This document shows positions 8,142-18,390 of a stretch of DNA of 64,000 nt, piece after piece; the first letter of the stretch is position 1, and every line of letters begins with the position of its first letter. Below the pieces are notes generated by a model. That model ran no database searches. It had not been told where the DNA came from and saw only the letters and a program-made list of their open reading frames with translations. This stretch comes from Nocardia sp. NBC_01327. GTDB taxonomy: Bacteria; Actinomycetota; Actinomycetes; Mycobacteriales; Mycobacteriaceae. The position numbers and the translations under genes are program-made. The stretch lies in assembly GCF_035958815.1 (NCBI RefSeq), contig NZ_CP108383.1, positions 2,976,001-3,040,000 of the forward strand. The letters run 5' to 3'.

Positions 8142-9584
8142 TCAGTTGTAGGCCTTGGCGACATCGTCGAGCAGATGCTCGAGGGTGTCGTAATTCGGCG
8201 GATCGACCACATTGATGAGGTTCGTATCGACCGGAACCTGGTGTTCGGCGGTGACTTTCGTGAACAGGCTCGGATCATTGGGCCGGAAGCCGTGTTCGGC
8301 CGCGAGCCGCTGCAGATCCGGATCGGTGGTCAGCAGCTTGCCGATCCGGTCGCCCCTGTCGTTCAGCGGCACCACGGTGTGCTGGGACAGGACGGTCGGC
8401 TTCGGATACATCAGCACCATGTCCGGCTTCAACTGGCCGTGCACGGCGGCGTCCACGTACTGGGCTTCGTAGACCCAGGCCATCGGCACCGGGCCCATCC
8501 CATTGGCGAGGTAGTCCTTGAACGGTCCGTCGCTGCTGGACTCGGTGTAGCCCTGGCGGGTGAACAGACGCGAAATGCGGGACACCGCATAGTCTTCGGC
8601 CTTGGTCCCGCGCACGATGGTGTTGTCATTGGCGACGTAGGCCGTTACCGCCAGGTACATCGCGGCGGAGTTGGAGGTCCGCGGATCGGTGGTGGCCACC
8701 AGCACATTCTTGCGGACCGGATAGACGGTGTTACCGGCCAGCTGATCCCACTGCGTGCCCTGCTCGGCGAGGGCGAGGTACTTCTCGACGTCGAATGCCG
8801 TTGTCGCGCCGGGCTGCACGATTCCGGCCTGGGTCAGCAGATCCGCGATCGGCTTGAAGGTGGCGATGACCATGGGGGAGGAGAACGGCGTGTACTTGCC
8901 GCTCACCCCACGTTCGCGCTGGATCCGCTCGGCGGCCGCGGCACTCGACGGGAAGGCGAAGTCGTACTTGGCCAGATCCACCGAGGTGGAGATCTGCCGT
9001 GATCCGGCCGGATCGACCTGCACCTGCAGTCCGTGTTTGGCCAGCGCCTGCGCGACCTGCGGATCGTCGAAGAACGCCATCTTCTCCGAGCCGACCACAC
9101 CGTGCACCGTCGTCAACGGCACCGGCCCCGCGCTCACCGGCCCCGAATCCGGCTGCTGCACAGCGACAACAGCCACCACCGCGATCACCGCGAGCACGGC
9201 GCCCGCACCGATCAGCACGGTCCGGCGCGGCAGGGCCGCCGTCCGTCCGCCCAAACCCTTGGCGGCCGAACCCAATCGGTCCAAGGTGTCGAACAGATGA
9301 CGGCCGGCCGAATTCGAATTGTCGCCCAATGGAATTGCTGTCGTATTCGCTGAAACCGATTGTTCGATATCGGTTTCCGTCGCGGCCGGATCCAACTCCC
9401 GCCGCGCAATCCGCTCGATCAGAATGGGAACGAAATCACGCACCGAATGCCCGTCGAACCGTCGCCGCACCGTACCCACCACGGCCTCGACGCGCTCCTT
9501 CGAATGCGCCTCGCCATAGTCGTCTACCAGGCGATTCGTCAGCGCACGCAGTGCTTTTTCTTCCCGGGCAGTATCGACCGCCAC
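8142..9584 (-). CDS. Membrane-anchored substrate-binding-like protein with N-terminal helical domain
   Basis: A 480-residue protein with three parts. Residues 1-100 are a charged helical domain (EEKALRALTNRLVDDYGEAHSKERVEAVVGTVRRRF) like the three-helix-bundle domain of actinobacterial membrane proteins. A single transmembrane helix (about 121-143) follows. Residues 160-480 are extracellular and resemble ABC-type binding proteins or the substrate-binding region next to VWA proteins (VVGSEKMAFFDDPQVAQALAKHG; YDFAFPSSAAAAERI; FSSPMVIATFKPIADLL). GTG at 9584 is preferred over upstream starts because AGGAGA precedes it by 4-5 nt. No permease or ATPase lies nearby, so transport is not implied; a sensing role is possible. 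Confidence 0.7.
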   Translation of the reverse strand: MAVDTAREEKALRALTNRLVDDYGEAHSKERVEAVVGTVRRRFDGHSVRDFVPILIERIARRELDPAATETDIEQSVSANTTAIPLGDNSNSAGRHLFDTLDRLGSAAKGLGGRTAALPRRTVLIGAGAVLAVIAVVAVVAVQQPDSGPVSAGPVPLTTVHGVVGSEKMAFFDDPQVAQALAKHGLQVQVDPAGSRQISTSVDLAKYDFAFPSSAAAAERIQRERGVSGKYTPFSSPMVIATFKPIADLLTQAGIVQPGATTAFDVEKYLALAEQGTQWDQLAGNTVYPVRKNVLVATTDPRTSNSAAMYLAVTAYVANDNTIVRGTKAEDYAVSRISRLFTRQGYTESSSDGPFKDYLANGMGPVPMAWVYEAQYVDAAVHGQLKPDMVLMYPKPTVLSQHTVVPLNDRGDRIGKLLTTDPDLQRLAAEHGFRPNDPSLFTKVTAEHQVPVDTNLINVVDPPNYDTLEHLLDDVAKAYN

Positions 9585-9704
9585 AGTCTCTCCTCGACTC
9601 ACATCGGAATTGATTGCGCGGCAGGGATAATGCACCTGGCCACGTCGGTCCGACCTTACCGGTATTCACCGACTAGTTCGGACCGAGTGAATCGAGAAGA
9701 ATTG

Positions 9705-10139
9705 TCAGGGCTGGCCGGGAAAGGCGACCGTGATCGGGTTGGCGCCGAGGATGGACTGCCAGGTGGCCAGCCGTAGAGCGGTTTCGGTGAGTGCGTCGAG
9801 CGCGATGTGCCGGATTTCGGGGGTGTCGGCCCGCTCCACCGCGGAGCGCCATGCCGCCGCCGTATCGGACTCGACGGTCACCGCGAGTTTGGCGGCCGGA
9901 ATCGGGTCGTCGACGACGAACGGCGTCGTATAGGCGGCGGCGGGCGCCGGGGCGTTCGCGCCGAGCGATTTCAGGGTGTCGATGGTCGCATCACGCCGGG
10001 CCCGGTGCGCCGCAGTGGATTCGGCGACGAGCTTGTCGCGGTCGTGATTGGCGAAGGCGGCAATGATGCCGTACGCGTACACAGCGGCGTACTCGGCGCT
10101 CAACGCATCGGTGAGCGCCTGCTGATCGGGTGTGGTCAT
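9705..10139 (-). CDS. DUF4439 ferritin-like protein
   Basis: A 144-residue all-alpha protein matching DUF4439, a ferritin-like four-helix family common in actinobacteria. Visible elements are ALTDALSAEYAAVYAYGIIAAF, a HRARRDATIDTL helix, the proline-rich YTTPFVVDDPIPA loop and ALRLATWQSILG. Glu and His residues of the first helices (E16, H39 region) could bind metal, but a complete diiron set cannot be confirmed. It overlaps the upstream lipoprotein gene by ATGA, so the two are a coupled pair. Function is unknown; an oxidative-stress or metal-handling role is inferred from fold only. Confidence 0.75.
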   Translation of the reverse strand: MTTPDQQALTDALSAEYAAVYAYGIIAAFANHDRDKLVAESTAAHRARRDATIDTLKSLGANAPAPAAAYTTPFVVDDPIPAAKLAVTVESDTAAAWRSAVERADTPEIRHIALDALTETALRLATWQSILGANPITVAFPGQP

Positions 10140-10684
10140 GCGAGCAGCACCCCCGCGTGGGTGGCGCAGGCGGCGCTGATGGAACCGAGCAGGCCCGCGC
10201 GGTAGCCGGTGAGCGTGACCGACAGATCGGCGGCGGCACGCTGGGCCTGAGTCAGGTTGGTGCGCAGCTGATTCACCGATGGCGGCGGCACCGCCACGGT
10301 GGGGGTGACCGGCGCGACCCGGCGGCTGGGCGTGGTGCCGTCACCGTAAACGCCTATGGCGCGGTCGATTTCGGTACGCAGCGCATCGGCATGCGCACCG
10401 CGCTGGGTGGCGATCGTCTGCAGCGGCCCGGCGAGTGTGGGGTTGACGGCGATGGCGGCGCTCGCGACGGCGGCATCGGTGCGCGCCGACAGTTCCTGTG
10501 CCAGCAGCGGATCCGGAGGTTCCGGGGCGTCGTCTTTGGCGCAGGCGGTCAGCGTGCCGGCCGCCGCGACGGCGAAAACGCCGCCACCGGCCAGGCGCAG
10601 CACGGCACGGCGGTCCACGGTGCGAACGGGGGGCTCGGGCGTGAGCGGAACGCCGCCTGTCTGGCGGCTCTGACTGCGGGGCAC
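10136..10684 (-). CDS. Tat-type lipoprotein with ferritin-like helices
   Basis: Exported lipoprotein of up to 182 residues. It has a twin-arginine signal (VDRRAVLRLAGGG), a hydrophobic core and a lipobox LTAC with acylation at the Cys before AKDD. The mature part is helical (LAQELSARTDAAVASAAIA; LQTIATQRGAHADALRTEI), then a Pro/Val-rich linker and another helix pair, resembling the ferritin-like partner of DUF4439 proteins. The start is uncertain: GTG at 10684 gives a long N-region, GTG at 10618 begins directly at the Tat motif; neither has a clear ribosome-binding site. It is coupled by ATGA to the DUF4439 gene. Confidence 0.65.
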   Translation of the reverse strand: MPRSQSRQTGGVPLTPEPPVRTVDRRAVLRLAGGGVFAVAAAGTLTACAKDDAPEPPDPLLAQELSARTDAAVASAAIAVNPTLAGPLQTIATQRGAHADALRTEIDRAIGVYGDGTTPSRRVAPVTPTVAVPPPSVNQLRTNLTQAQRAAADLSVTLTGYRAGLLGSISAACATHAGVLLA

Positions 10685-10978
10685 GGGTACATGGTGCCAG
10701 CCGCCGGAGCGCGCCCGCCGCGCCAGGGCCGTCCGATAGGCTGTGATCTCGATCGATATGCCGCAGGAACGGGCGCGTCGGCACTGGACACGCCGCCGTT
10801 CCGGTAGCGCCGACCATGCCGAAGTCGAGAGCATCGGCTGGTCCTTTACACTCTTTCCGCGCGTTACGCTAGACCTTCGGTGCGCTAATTCGCCGAACTC
10901 TGGACAGCACCACCGCCGCACCACACAGCCGCACCACACAACTGCAACCCGTGACAACTGAACCAGGAGCCGCCCCAG

Positions 10979-11647
10979 ATGCCGATGCCGACCGAGGACA
11001 GGGTGAGCCAGCTCGTTGCTGGGCTCGTCGAACGCCGGGGATTCGACCTCGAGGGCGTTTCGATTTCGGCCGCCGGTACCGCGCATGCCAAGGTGAAGGT
11101 GACAGTCGACAGTGACGAGGCCGCCCCACTGAACGCCGTCGCAGAGCTGAGCTCGGAAGTTTCGGCGGCGCTCGACGAGGCGGGCGACTTCGGCGAGACC
11201 CCGTATCTGCTGGAGGTCACCACCCCCGGCATCGATCGACCCCTCACCGAGCTACGCCACTGGCGGCGTGCCCGCGGCCGCAAGGTGAAGGTCACGCTCC
11301 GCCCGGGCGTCGAATCTCCGGAGGAGAAGGGCAAGGCGCGCTTCGAGGCTCGCGTGGGGGCCGCCACCGAGACCGAGGTGGCACTGGTCCTCGGCGGCAA
11401 GCGGAAGCCACACCGGGTGACGGTGCCGCTGGCCGGAATCGAGTTCGCCGTGGTGCAGGTGGAGTTCTCTCCGCCGGGCATCGCCGAACTCGAGCTAGCC
11501 GGGGGAGTCGCACCGGGCCGTCCGCGGCCGGGTGCGCAGGAGGTGCCCCTGGACGACGGCGCGGCAGACGAAGCACCGGACGACGAAGCACCCGAAGACG
11601 AAGACGAAGCAGTATCCGATTCACCGACCGAAGGGATCGTGGAATGA
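10979..11647 (+). CDS. rimP: Ribosome maturation factor RimP
   Basis: A 222-residue protein required for maturation of the 30S subunit. The N-terminal alpha/beta domain ([46 protein letters not shown]) ends in the conserved [14 protein letters not shown], followed by the SH3-like C-terminal domain ([27 protein letters not shown]). About 50 extra acidic residues ([10 protein letters not shown]) extend the C-terminus beyond the usual 150-190. AGGAG lies 9 nt before the ATG. It overlaps nusA by ATGA and begins the rimP-nusA-ylxR-infB operon. Confidence 0.95.
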   Translation: MPMPTEDRVSQLVAGLVERRGFDLEGVSISAAGTAHAKVKVTVDSDEAAPLNAVAELSSEVSAALDEAGDFGETPYLLEVTTPGIDRPLTELRHWRRARGRKVKVTLRPGVESPEEKGKARFEARVGAATETEVALVLGGKRKPHRVTVPLAGIEFAVVQVEFSPPGIAELELAGGVAPGRPRPGAQEVPLDDGAADEAPDDEAPEDEDEAVSDSPTEGIVE

Positions 11648-12672
11648 ACATCGAAATCGAAGCCCTGCGCGCGATTGTCGCCGACAAGGGGATCTCGATG
11701 GAGACCGTGATCTCCGCGATCGAGTCCGCGTTGCTCACCGCTTATCGGCACACCGACGGCCACGAGGCCAACGCCCGCATCGACATCAACCAGAAGACCG
11801 GCGTCGTAAGGGTGATGGCCCGCGAGGTCGACGCCGACAGCAATGTCATCTCCGAATGGGACGACACCCCAGAGGGTTTCGGCCGCATCGCCGCCACCAC
11901 CGCCCGCCAGGTGGTGCTGCAGCGGCTGCGCGATGCCGAGAACGAGAAGTCCTTCGGCGATTTCGCCACCCATGAGGGCGACATCGTCGGCGGCGTGATC
12001 CAGCGCGACGCCCGCATGAACGCGCGCGGCACCATCGTGGTGCGCATCGGCAGCGAGGCGAACGGCACCGAGGGCGTCATCCCGCCCGCCGAGCAGGTGC
12101 CCGGCGAAACCTACGAGCACGGCGATCGCATCAAGTGCTACGTGGTCGGCGTCTCGCGTGGCCCGCGTGGCCCGCAGATCACGCTCTCGCGTACCCACCC
12201 GAACCTGGTGCGCCGCCTGTTCGCGCTCGAGGTGCCGGAGATCGCGGACGGTTCGGTCGAGATCGTGGCCGTGGCCCGCGAGGCCGGGCACCGCTCCAAG
12301 ATCGCGGTCCGCTCCACCGTCTCGGGCGTGAACGCCAAGGGCGCGTGCATCGGCCCGATGGGTCAGCGCGTGCGCAATGTCATGAGCGAGCTGGCCGGCG
12401 AGAAGATCGACATCATCGACTACGCCGAGGATCCCGCGACTTTCGTCGGGAATGCGCTCTCCCCGTCGAAGGTTGTCTCCGTCACGATTGTCGATCCCGA
12501 CGCCCGCGCGGCCCGGGTCGTGGTGCCGGACTTCCAGCTCTCGCTGGCGATCGGCAAGGAGGGCCAGAATGCCCGCCTCGCAGCACGTCTCACCGGCTGG
12601 CGTATCGACATTCGCAGCGACGCGGCGCCCGATGTGGCCGGGTCGGTGCGTTCCGAAGCGCACCGCAGCTGA
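11644..12672 (+). CDS. nusA: Transcription termination/antitermination factor NusA
   Basis: A 342-residue RNA polymerase-binding factor acting in pausing, termination and rRNA antitermination. The N-terminal domain ([20 protein letters not shown]) is followed by an S1 domain ([20 protein letters not shown]), then KH1 ([20 protein letters not shown]) and KH2 ([19 protein letters not shown]). It lacks the C-terminal acidic repeats of enteric NusA, as is normal in actinobacteria. It is coupled to rimP by ATGA. About 130 bp separate it from ylxR. Confidence 0.97.
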   Translation: MNIEIEALRAIVADKGISMETVISAIESALLTAYRHTDGHEANARIDINQKTGVVRVMAREVDADSNVISEWDDTPEGFGRIAATTARQVVLQRLRDAENEKSFGDFATHEGDIVGGVIQRDARMNARGTIVVRIGSEANGTEGVIPPAEQVPGETYEHGDRIKCYVVGVSRGPRGPQITLSRTHPNLVRRLFALEVPEIADGSVEIVAVAREAGHRSKIAVRSTVSGVNAKGACIGPMGQRVRNVMSELAGEKIDIIDYAEDPATFVGNALSPSKVVSVTIVDPDARAARVVVPDFQLSLAIGKEGQNARLAARLTGWRIDIRSDAAPDVAGSVRSEAHRS

Positions 12673-12801
12673 CCCACGGGCGCCACACCGGGGTTGATCT
12701 TGTAGCACGAATCGGCCCCGGTAGGTCCCGAGATTTGTGAAACAGACCCCGCGGATGACAGCTTGGTAACTTCCCAGGGGTACGGATGCGGAGATCGGGA
12801 C

Positions 12802-13137
12802 ATGTCAGCGGTAGAGTGGGAGCAGGCTCAGCGCGAGTCTCCGGCTTCTTTGCGCGCTGGACGGGTGCAATCAAGATCAGCACCTGTGCGGACCTGCATC
12901 GGATGCCGGAAACAAGTGCTAGCCGCTGAACTATTGCGGGTCGTGGCGCAGGAGACTGTGGTTGTTCCCGATCCGAGGCGTAGACTGCCCGGAAGGGGTG
13001 CCTGGTTGCACCCCTCTTCGCTTTGTCTGAGCCAAGCAGTTCGGCGCCGAGCATTCGGCAGAGCACTACGAGTGTCCGGACATCTGGATATCTCAGCCCT
13101 GGAGCATTACGTAGAGAACAGGCACGAGCACTCATGA
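12802..13137 (+). CDS. ylxR: YlxR (DUF448) RNA-binding protein
   Basis: A 111-residue basic protein with the DUF448 signature PVRTCIGCRK (Cys32, Cys35) and GRGAWLHPSSLCLSQAVRRRAFGRALR. YlxR sits almost universally between nusA and infB; in other bacteria it binds nucleoid or RNase P RNA components and affects transcription. The start is uncertain: ATG at 12802 gives a 28-residue nonconserved leader, and the frame is open to a start at 12763. The position inside the nusA-infB cluster makes the family call secure. Confidence 0.88.
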   Translation: MSAVEWEQAQRESPASLRAGRVQSRSAPVRTCIGCRKQVLAAELLRVVAQETVVVPDPRRRLPGRGAWLHPSSLCLSQAVRRRAFGRALRVSGHLDISALEHYVENRHEHS

Positions 13138-13245
13138 GCACACCGTGAAGCACCAACGATGATCGACCATCGGAATTAATCTGGGGTCGTGCGGGCCTCC
13201 CTTCCCAAAAGGGTTGTCGCGCTCGGCCTCTCAGTGAGGAGAGCA

Positions 13246-16200
13246 GTGGCAGGCAAGGCCCGCGTGCACGAGTTGGCTAAAGAACTCGGTGTCACGAGCA
13301 AGGAACTACTCGCAAGGCTCAAGGAGCAGGGCGAGTTTGTGAAGTCCGCGTCGTCGACGGTGGAAGCACCCGTCGCACGTCGCCTGCGGGAGTCCGTCGC
13401 CCCGAAGAGCACCCCGGCGAACGGTTCCGCAAAGCCGGCCGCCGGTAAGCCCGGCGACCAGGCCCCGCGTCCGGCTGCGAAGCCGGTCCCCGGCGCATCC
13501 TCGGGACCCCGTCCCGGTGCGCCCCGTCCGTCCGCTCCGGCCCCGGCAGCTCCGGCTCCGGCAGCGCCCAAGGCTCCGGCCGCTTCCGAGCAGGCCGCCC
13601 CGGCGGCCAATGCCGAGGCGTCGGGACCGCGTCCCGGTGCGCCCCGCCCGGCCGCGCCCGCTCCGGCTCCCAAGCCGGCCGTGCGTGAAACCCCTGCTCC
13701 CGCAGCAGCTTCCGAGGCTCCGGCCGCGGCTGCCGCACCGCAGCAGCAGGGTCAGCGTCCGACCCCGGGCGCTCCGCGTCCGGCCCAGCCGGCTCCTGCC
13801 GCCGAGGCGCGTCCCGCGGCTCCGCAGGCTGCCGCTCCGGCACCGAGCGCGGCCCCGCGCCCGGCCGGTCCGAAGCCGGGTCCGAAGGCCCCGCGCGTCG
13901 GTAACAACCCCTTCTCCTCCGCTCCCGAGCGGCCCGCGCCGCGTCCGGCTCCGGGCCAGGCCCAGGGTCAGGGCGGCGCTCGTCCGGCCCCCGGCCAGAG
14001 TGGTCCGCGTCCCGGCCCCGGCCAGAGCCCGCGTCCCGGTCAGGGTGGCCCCCGTCCGGGTGGCGCCCAGGGTGGCGGTCGTCCGGCTCCGGGTCAGGGT
14101 GGTCCGCGTCCGGCCGCCGGTCAGGGCGGTCCCCGCCCCGGTGGCCCGCGTCCCAACCCCGGCTCCATGCCTCCCCGCCCGAACCCGGGTGCCATGCCCT
14201 CGCGTGCCGCACGTCCGGCGCCCGGCGGCGGTCGCCCCGGTGGTCCGGGTCAGGGTGGTCCGCGTCCCGGTGGCGGCGCAGGTCGTCCGGCCGGCGCCGG
14301 TGGTCCGTACCGCGGTGGCCAGGGCGGCGCCCCGGGTACCGGTGGTGCTCCGGGTGCCGGTGGCGGCGCAGCAGCGGGTGGTTTCCGCGGGCGTCCCGGC
14401 GGTGGCGGCGGTGGCCGTCCCGGTTCCGGTGGTGGCCGCGGCGGTGCCGCGGGTGCCTTCGGTCGTCCGGGTGGCGCGGTCCGCAAGGGCCGTAAGTCGA
14501 AGCGGGCGAAGCGCGCCGAGTACGAGAGCATGCAGGCTCCGGCCGTCGGTGGCGTGCGTCTGCCCCGCGGCAACGGCGAGGTCATCCGCCTCGCCCGTGG
14601 CGCCTCGCTGTCCGACTTCGCCGACAAGATCAACGCCAACCCGGCCTCGCTGGTCCAAGCGTTGTTCAACCTCGGTGAGATGGTCACCGCGACCCAGTCG
14701 GTGAACGAGGAGACCCTCGAGCTGCTGGGTTCGGAGATGAACTACGTCGTGCACGTGGTCTCCCCGGAGGACGAGGACCGCGAGCTGCTCGCCAACTTCG
14801 ACCTCACCTACGGCGAGGACGAGGGCGACGAGGACGATCTGCAGTTCCGTCCGCCGGTCGTGACCGTCATGGGCCACGTCGACCACGGTAAGACCCGACT
14901 GCTGGACACCATCCGCCAGGCGAACGTCCGTGAGGGCGAAGCTGGCGGTATCACCCAGCACATCGGCGCCTACCAGGTGCTGACGCATGTCAACCAGCTC
15001 GATCGACTGATCACCTTCATCGATACACCGGGCCACGAGGCGTTCACCGCCATGCGTGCCCGTGGTGCGAAGGCCACCGATATCGCGATCCTCGTGGTCG
15101 CGGCCGACGACGGCGTCATGCCGCAGACGGTGGAGGCCATCAACCACGCGCAGGCCGCGGATGTGCCGATCGTGGTGGCGGTCAACAAGATCGATAAGGA
15201 AGGCGCGAATCCGCAGAAGATTCGCCAGCAGCTGACCGAATACGGTCTGGTCGCCGAGGAGTACGGCGGCGAGACCATGTTCGTCGACATCTCGGCGAAG
15301 CAGGGCACCAATATCGAGCAGCTGCTCGAGGCGGTCGTCCTCACCGCGGATGCCACCCTGGATCTGCGGGCGAACCCGGACATGGACGCGCAGGGTGTGG
15401 CTATCGAAGCCCACCTCGATCGCGGTCGTGGCCCGGTGGCCACCGTCCTCATCCAGCGCGGCACGCTGCGCGTCGGTGACTCGATCGTGGCGGGCGACGC
15501 CTACGGCCGAGTGCGCCGCATGGTCGACGAGCACGGCGAAGACGTCGTGGCGGCCCTGCCGTCGCGTCCCGTCCAGGTCATCGGTTTCACCTCGGTGCCC
15601 GGCGCCGGCGACAACCTCCTCGTTGTCGAGGAAGACCGCATCGCTCGCCAGATCGCGGACCGTCGTAATGCGCGTAAGCGCAATGCGCTGGCCGCACGCA
15701 GCCGCAAGCGCATCTCCCTGGAAGATCTGGATGCCGCTCTGAAGGAGACTTCGGAGCTGAACCTGATCCTCAAGGGCGACAACTCCGGTACCGTCGAGGC
15801 CCTCGAAGAGGCGCTGCTCGGTATCGATGTCGGCGAAGAGGTGCGTCTGCGCGTCATCGACCGCGGTGTCGGTGGCGTCACCGAGACCAACGTCAACCTG
15901 GCGTCGGCGTCGAACGCGATCATCATCGGGTTCAACGTCCGGGCCGAGGGCAAGGCGACCGAGCTGGCGAACCGCGAAGGCGTGGATATTCGCTACTACT
16001 CGGTCATCTACCAGGCGATCGACGAGATCGAGAAGGCTCTCAAGGGTCTACTCAAGCCGATCTACGAAGAGGTCGAACTGGGCCGGGCGGAAATCCGCGC
16101 GATCTTCCGTTCGTCCAAGGTCGGCAATATCGCCGGTTGCTGGGTCACCTCCGGGTCGGTCAAGCGCAATGCCAAGGCGCGTCTGCTGCGTGACAACGTG

Positions 16201-16362
16201 GTTGTCGCCGAGACGGTCACCATCTCCTCGCTCCGTCGTGAGAAGGATGACGCCACCGAGGTCCGCGAGGGCTTCGAATGCGGTATGACGCTCACCTACA
16301 ACGACATTCGTGAAGGTGACATCGTCGAGGCCTACGAGCTGCGCGAAAAGCCGCGCGACTAG
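13246..16362 (+). CDS. infB: Translation initiation factor IF-2
   Basis: A 1038-residue GTPase that brings fMet-tRNA to the 30S subunit. An IF2_N helix domain ([20 protein letters not shown]) is followed by a very long Pro/Ala/Gly/Arg linker (about residues 50-430), a second IF2_N motif ([19 protein letters not shown]), then the G domain with G1 GHVDHGKT (about 543), G3 DTPGHEAF and G4 NKIDK, and domains II-IV ([17 protein letters not shown]). GTG at 13246 is chosen because GAGGAGAG lies just upstream and [15 protein letters not shown] is the family N-terminus. The linker is encoded by low-complexity DNA open in several frames. Confidence 0.97.
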   Translation: MAGKARVHELAKELGVTSKELLARLKEQGEFVKSASSTVEAPVARRLRESVAPKSTPANGSAKPAAGKPGDQAPRPAAKPVPGASSGPRPGAPRPSAPAPAAPAPAAPKAPAASEQAAPAANAEASGPRPGAPRPAAPAPAPKPAVRETPAPAAASEAPAAAAAPQQQGQRPTPGAPRPAQPAPAAEARPAAPQAAAPAPSAAPRPAGPKPGPKAPRVGNNPFSSAPERPAPRPAPGQAQGQGGARPAPGQSGPRPGPGQSPRPGQGGPRPGGAQGGGRPAPGQGGPRPAAGQGGPRPGGPRPNPGSMPPRPNPGAMPSRAARPAPGGGRPGGPGQGGPRPGGGAGRPAGAGGPYRGGQGGAPGTGGAPGAGGGAAAGGFRGRPGGGGGGRPGSGGGRGGAAGAFGRPGGAVRKGRKSKRAKRAEYESMQAPAVGGVRLPRGNGEVIRLARGASLSDFADKINANPASLVQALFNLGEMVTATQSVNEETLELLGSEMNYVVHVVSPEDEDRELLANFDLTYGEDEGDEDDLQFRPPVVTVMGHVDHGKTRLLDTIRQANVREGEAGGITQHIGAYQVLTHVNQLDRLITFIDTPGHEAFTAMRARGAKATDIAILVVAADDGVMPQTVEAINHAQAADVPIVVAVNKIDKEGANPQKIRQQLTEYGLVAEEYGGETMFVDISAKQGTNIEQLLEAVVLTADATLDLRANPDMDAQGVAIEAHLDRGRGPVATVLIQRGTLRVGDSIVAGDAYGRVRRMVDEHGEDVVAALPSRPVQVIGFTSVPGAGDNLLVVEEDRIARQIADRRNARKRNALAARSRKRISLEDLDAALKETSELNLILKGDNSGTVEALEEALLGIDVGEEVRLRVIDRGVGGVTETNVNLASASNAIIIGFNVRAEGKATELANREGVDIRYYSVIYQAIDEIEKALKGLLKPIYEEVELGRAEIRAIFRSSKVGNIAGCWVTSGSVKRNAKARLLRDNVVVAETVTISSLRREKDDATEVREGFECGMTLTYNDIREGDIVEAYELREKPRD

Positions 16363-16370
16363 TAGGTGCG

Positions 16371-16413
16371 ACAACCTGCCGGGTCGGGAGCGATCCCGGC
16401 CCGGCAGGGTTGT
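16371..16413 (+). terminator. Long hairpin after infB
   Basis: ACAACC-TGCCGGGTCGGGA (16371-16389) pairs with TCCCGGCCCGGCAGGGTTGT (16394-16413) around a GCGA tetraloop, with one G-T wobble and a one-base bulge. No T-run follows, so it may be a partial terminator or processing site before ylxP and rbfA. Confidence 0.65.
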
Positions 16414-16490
16414 GTACCACCAGATTCCGACGCACTCGTGCGCACGCCGTGGAGCGCGTCGGCCATTCCAGGTAAGTGCGTGCGCATTAC

Positions 16491-16793
16491 ATGACTGAAA
16501 AACTGTTTGTGGGAGCGCTCGAGTTCGACATACTTCTCGGCGACGTACATTCGCTGAAGGAGAAGCGCTCCGTCATCCGCCCGGTCATAGCCGAGCTGAT
16601 CAAGTTCGGTGTGAGCGCCGCAGAAGGCGGCGATCACGATCTGTATCGGCGTACGTTGCTGGGCGTCGCAATGGTCGGTGTGGGCATGGACCACCTGACC
16701 CAGGTGCTGGACAAGTGCGAACGGCACGTGGCAGCACGCCCGGAGTTACAGTTGCTGGCGGTACGCCGCCGCGTCTTCGGACCCGAAGACTGA
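16491..16793 (+). CDS. ylxP: YlxP (DUF503) family protein
   Basis: A 100-residue DUF503 protein. The conserved core [39 protein letters not shown] and [25 protein letters not shown] is intact. It forms a small alpha/beta domain related to ribosome-binding factors; its role in Bacillus and actinobacteria is not established. It lies between infB and rbfA, its normal place. ATG at 16491 is chosen by alignment to the family; an in-frame GTG at 16476 has no better ribosome-binding site. Confidence 0.9.
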   Translation: MTEKLFVGALEFDILLGDVHSLKEKRSVIRPVIAELIKFGVSAAEGGDHDLYRRTLLGVAMVGVGMDHLTQVLDKCERHVAARPELQLLAVRRRVFGPED

Positions 16794-16819
16794 ATCTAAC
16801 CAGTGAGGAGGGCACAGCC

Positions 16820-17266
16820 ATGGTGGATCAAGCCAGGGCACGCCGACTCGCCAAGCGGATCTCCTCGATCGTGGCCACCGCGATCGAGTACGAGATCAAG
16901 GATCCGCGACTGCGGTTCGTCACCGTCACCGATTGCAAGGTGACCGGTGATCTGCGAGAGGCCACCATCTTTTATACGGTGATGGGCGAAACGCTCGACA
17001 CCGAGCCCGATTACACCGAGGCGTCGGCCGGACTGGAGAAGGCCAAGGGCATTCTCCGTTCCAAGGTCGGCGCGGGTACCGGCGTGAAGTTCACGCCGTC
17101 CCTGGCGTTCAAGCTCGATACCGTGCCCACCGTCGCGAAGGAGATGGAGGAGTTGCTGGCCCGGGCCCGCGACGCCGACGCTCGTGTCGCACAGGTCGCG
17201 GTGAATGCGACCCACGCCGGCGACGCCGACCCGTACAAGGTCGACGACGACAAAGACGAAGACTGA
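16820..17266 (+). CDS. rbfA: 30S ribosome-binding factor RbfA
   Basis: A 148-residue KH-fold protein that binds 16S rRNA helix 1 during 30S assembly and cold adaptation. The motifs [39 protein letters not shown] and [14 protein letters not shown] are diagnostic. A strong GAGGAGGG (16805-16812) precedes the ATG. The C-terminus carries a short acidic tail (KVDDDKDED). It lies between ylxP and the DHH phosphoesterase in the conserved actinobacterial order. Confidence 0.96.
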   Translation: MVDQARARRLAKRISSIVATAIEYEIKDPRLRFVTVTDCKVTGDLREATIFYTVMGETLDTEPDYTEASAGLEKAKGILRSKVGAGTGVKFTPSLAFKLDTVPTVAKEMEELLARARDADARVAQVAVNATHAGDADPYKVDDDKDED

Positions 17267-17299
17267 CCTGCGGATCTTCTGCGGGGGAGGAGACCGCCG

Positions 17300-18295
17300 G
17301 TGACGGAACCGGTCGATCTGGCCGCGGCGGTGTCGGTACTCGACACCGCCCGATCGGTCACGGTGCTGTGCCATGTCCAGCCCGATGCCGACACCATAGG
17401 CAGCGGGCTGGCTCTGGCGCAGGTGCTGCGCCGGCGGGGAGTGCCGGTGCAGGTGTCCTTCGCCGAGCCGTCGGAGCTGCCGGTGTCCATGCGCGGGCTG
17501 CCCGGCACCGAACTGCTGGTGCCGGCCAAGCAGGTCGTGCGTGAGGTCGATGTGCTGGTCGCGGTGGACTGCGGCAGTGCCGGTCGGCTGGGTGCGCTCG
17601 CGGACCGTCTCGGCGGCGCACGCATCAGCCTGGTGCTGGACCATCATCGCTCCAACACCCGCTTCGGCATGGTGAACGTCATCGACGAAAACGCTGAATC
17701 CACAGCGGGTTTGGTCGCCCGGGTGCTGGACGCCTGGGGTGAACCGATCGACCGCGACATCGCGTACTGCCTCTTTGCCGGTCTGGTCACCGACACCGGC
17801 TCGTTCAAATGGGCCCGGCCCGGTTCCCACGCTCTCGCCGAGCGTCTGCTGGCCACCGGTATCGATGGCGCCGGGATCACCCGGACCCTCATGGACACCC
17901 ACCCCTTCGCCTGGCTGCCCATGCTGTCGCGCGTGCTCGCCTCGGCGGAGCTGGATCGCGAGGCCGCGAACGGTGCCGGCCTGGTCTACGTCTTCGTCCG
18001 CCGTGAGGACACCGTCGGTGTGCGCTCGGAGGAGGTCGAGAGCATTATCGACCTCATCCGCACCACCTCCGAGGCCCAGGTGGCGGCCGTGTTCAAGGAA
18101 ACCCGCAGCACCTCCGGGCAGTGGACGGTCTCCCTCCGCTCGCACGACAGTGCCGACGGCTCACCGGGAGTCGACGTCGCCTGCGTCGCAGGAGCTTTGG
18201 GCGGCGGCGGCCACCGCTACGCCGCCGGCTACTCCACCACCGGCAGCCCCGGCGAACTCATAGAGAACCTGACCCGAGAGCTCGCTCAACCCTGA
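17300..18295 (+). CDS. DHH/DHHA1 phosphoesterase (NrnA-like oligoribonuclease / pAp phosphatase)
   Basis: A 331-residue enzyme matching the mycobacterial Rv2837c-type family that hydrolyses cyclic di-AMP/pApA, nanoRNA and pAp. DHH motifs are HVQPDADTIGSGLAL (motif I), VAVDCG (motif II), VLDHHRSNTRFG (motif III), FAGLVTDTGSFKW (motif IV); the DHHA1 glycine-rich motif GALGGGGHRYAAG is near residue 300. Metal ligands (D and H of these motifs) are all present. GTG start 33 bp after rbfA. In relatives it is followed by the MATE exporter; here an 11-kb block intervenes. Probably acts in c-di-AMP and nucleotide turnover. Confidence 0.92.
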   Translation: MTEPVDLAAAVSVLDTARSVTVLCHVQPDADTIGSGLALAQVLRRRGVPVQVSFAEPSELPVSMRGLPGTELLVPAKQVVREVDVLVAVDCGSAGRLGALADRLGGARISLVLDHHRSNTRFGMVNVIDENAESTAGLVARVLDAWGEPIDRDIAYCLFAGLVTDTGSFKWARPGSHALAERLLATGIDGAGITRTLMDTHPFAWLPMLSRVLASAELDREAANGAGLVYVFVRREDTVGVRSEEVESIIDLIRTTSEAQVAAVFKETRSTSGQWTVSLRSHDSADGSPGVDVACVAGALGGGGHRYAAGYSTTGSPGELIENLTRELAQP

Positions 18296-18390
18296 ATCCG
18301 GCTGCGGCCCCCGCGATCGCCCCGCCGGGCCCATCGAGCACGCCATTCGCGAGGTTCGCTGCCGCCTGAATGGCGTTGCGGTCCGGGCGA

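Noticed and set aside
13246..14510. Long open frames on both strands across the infB linker
   Set aside because: They are low-complexity shadows of GC-rich Pro/Ala/Gly codons and have no family similarity or ribosome-binding site.
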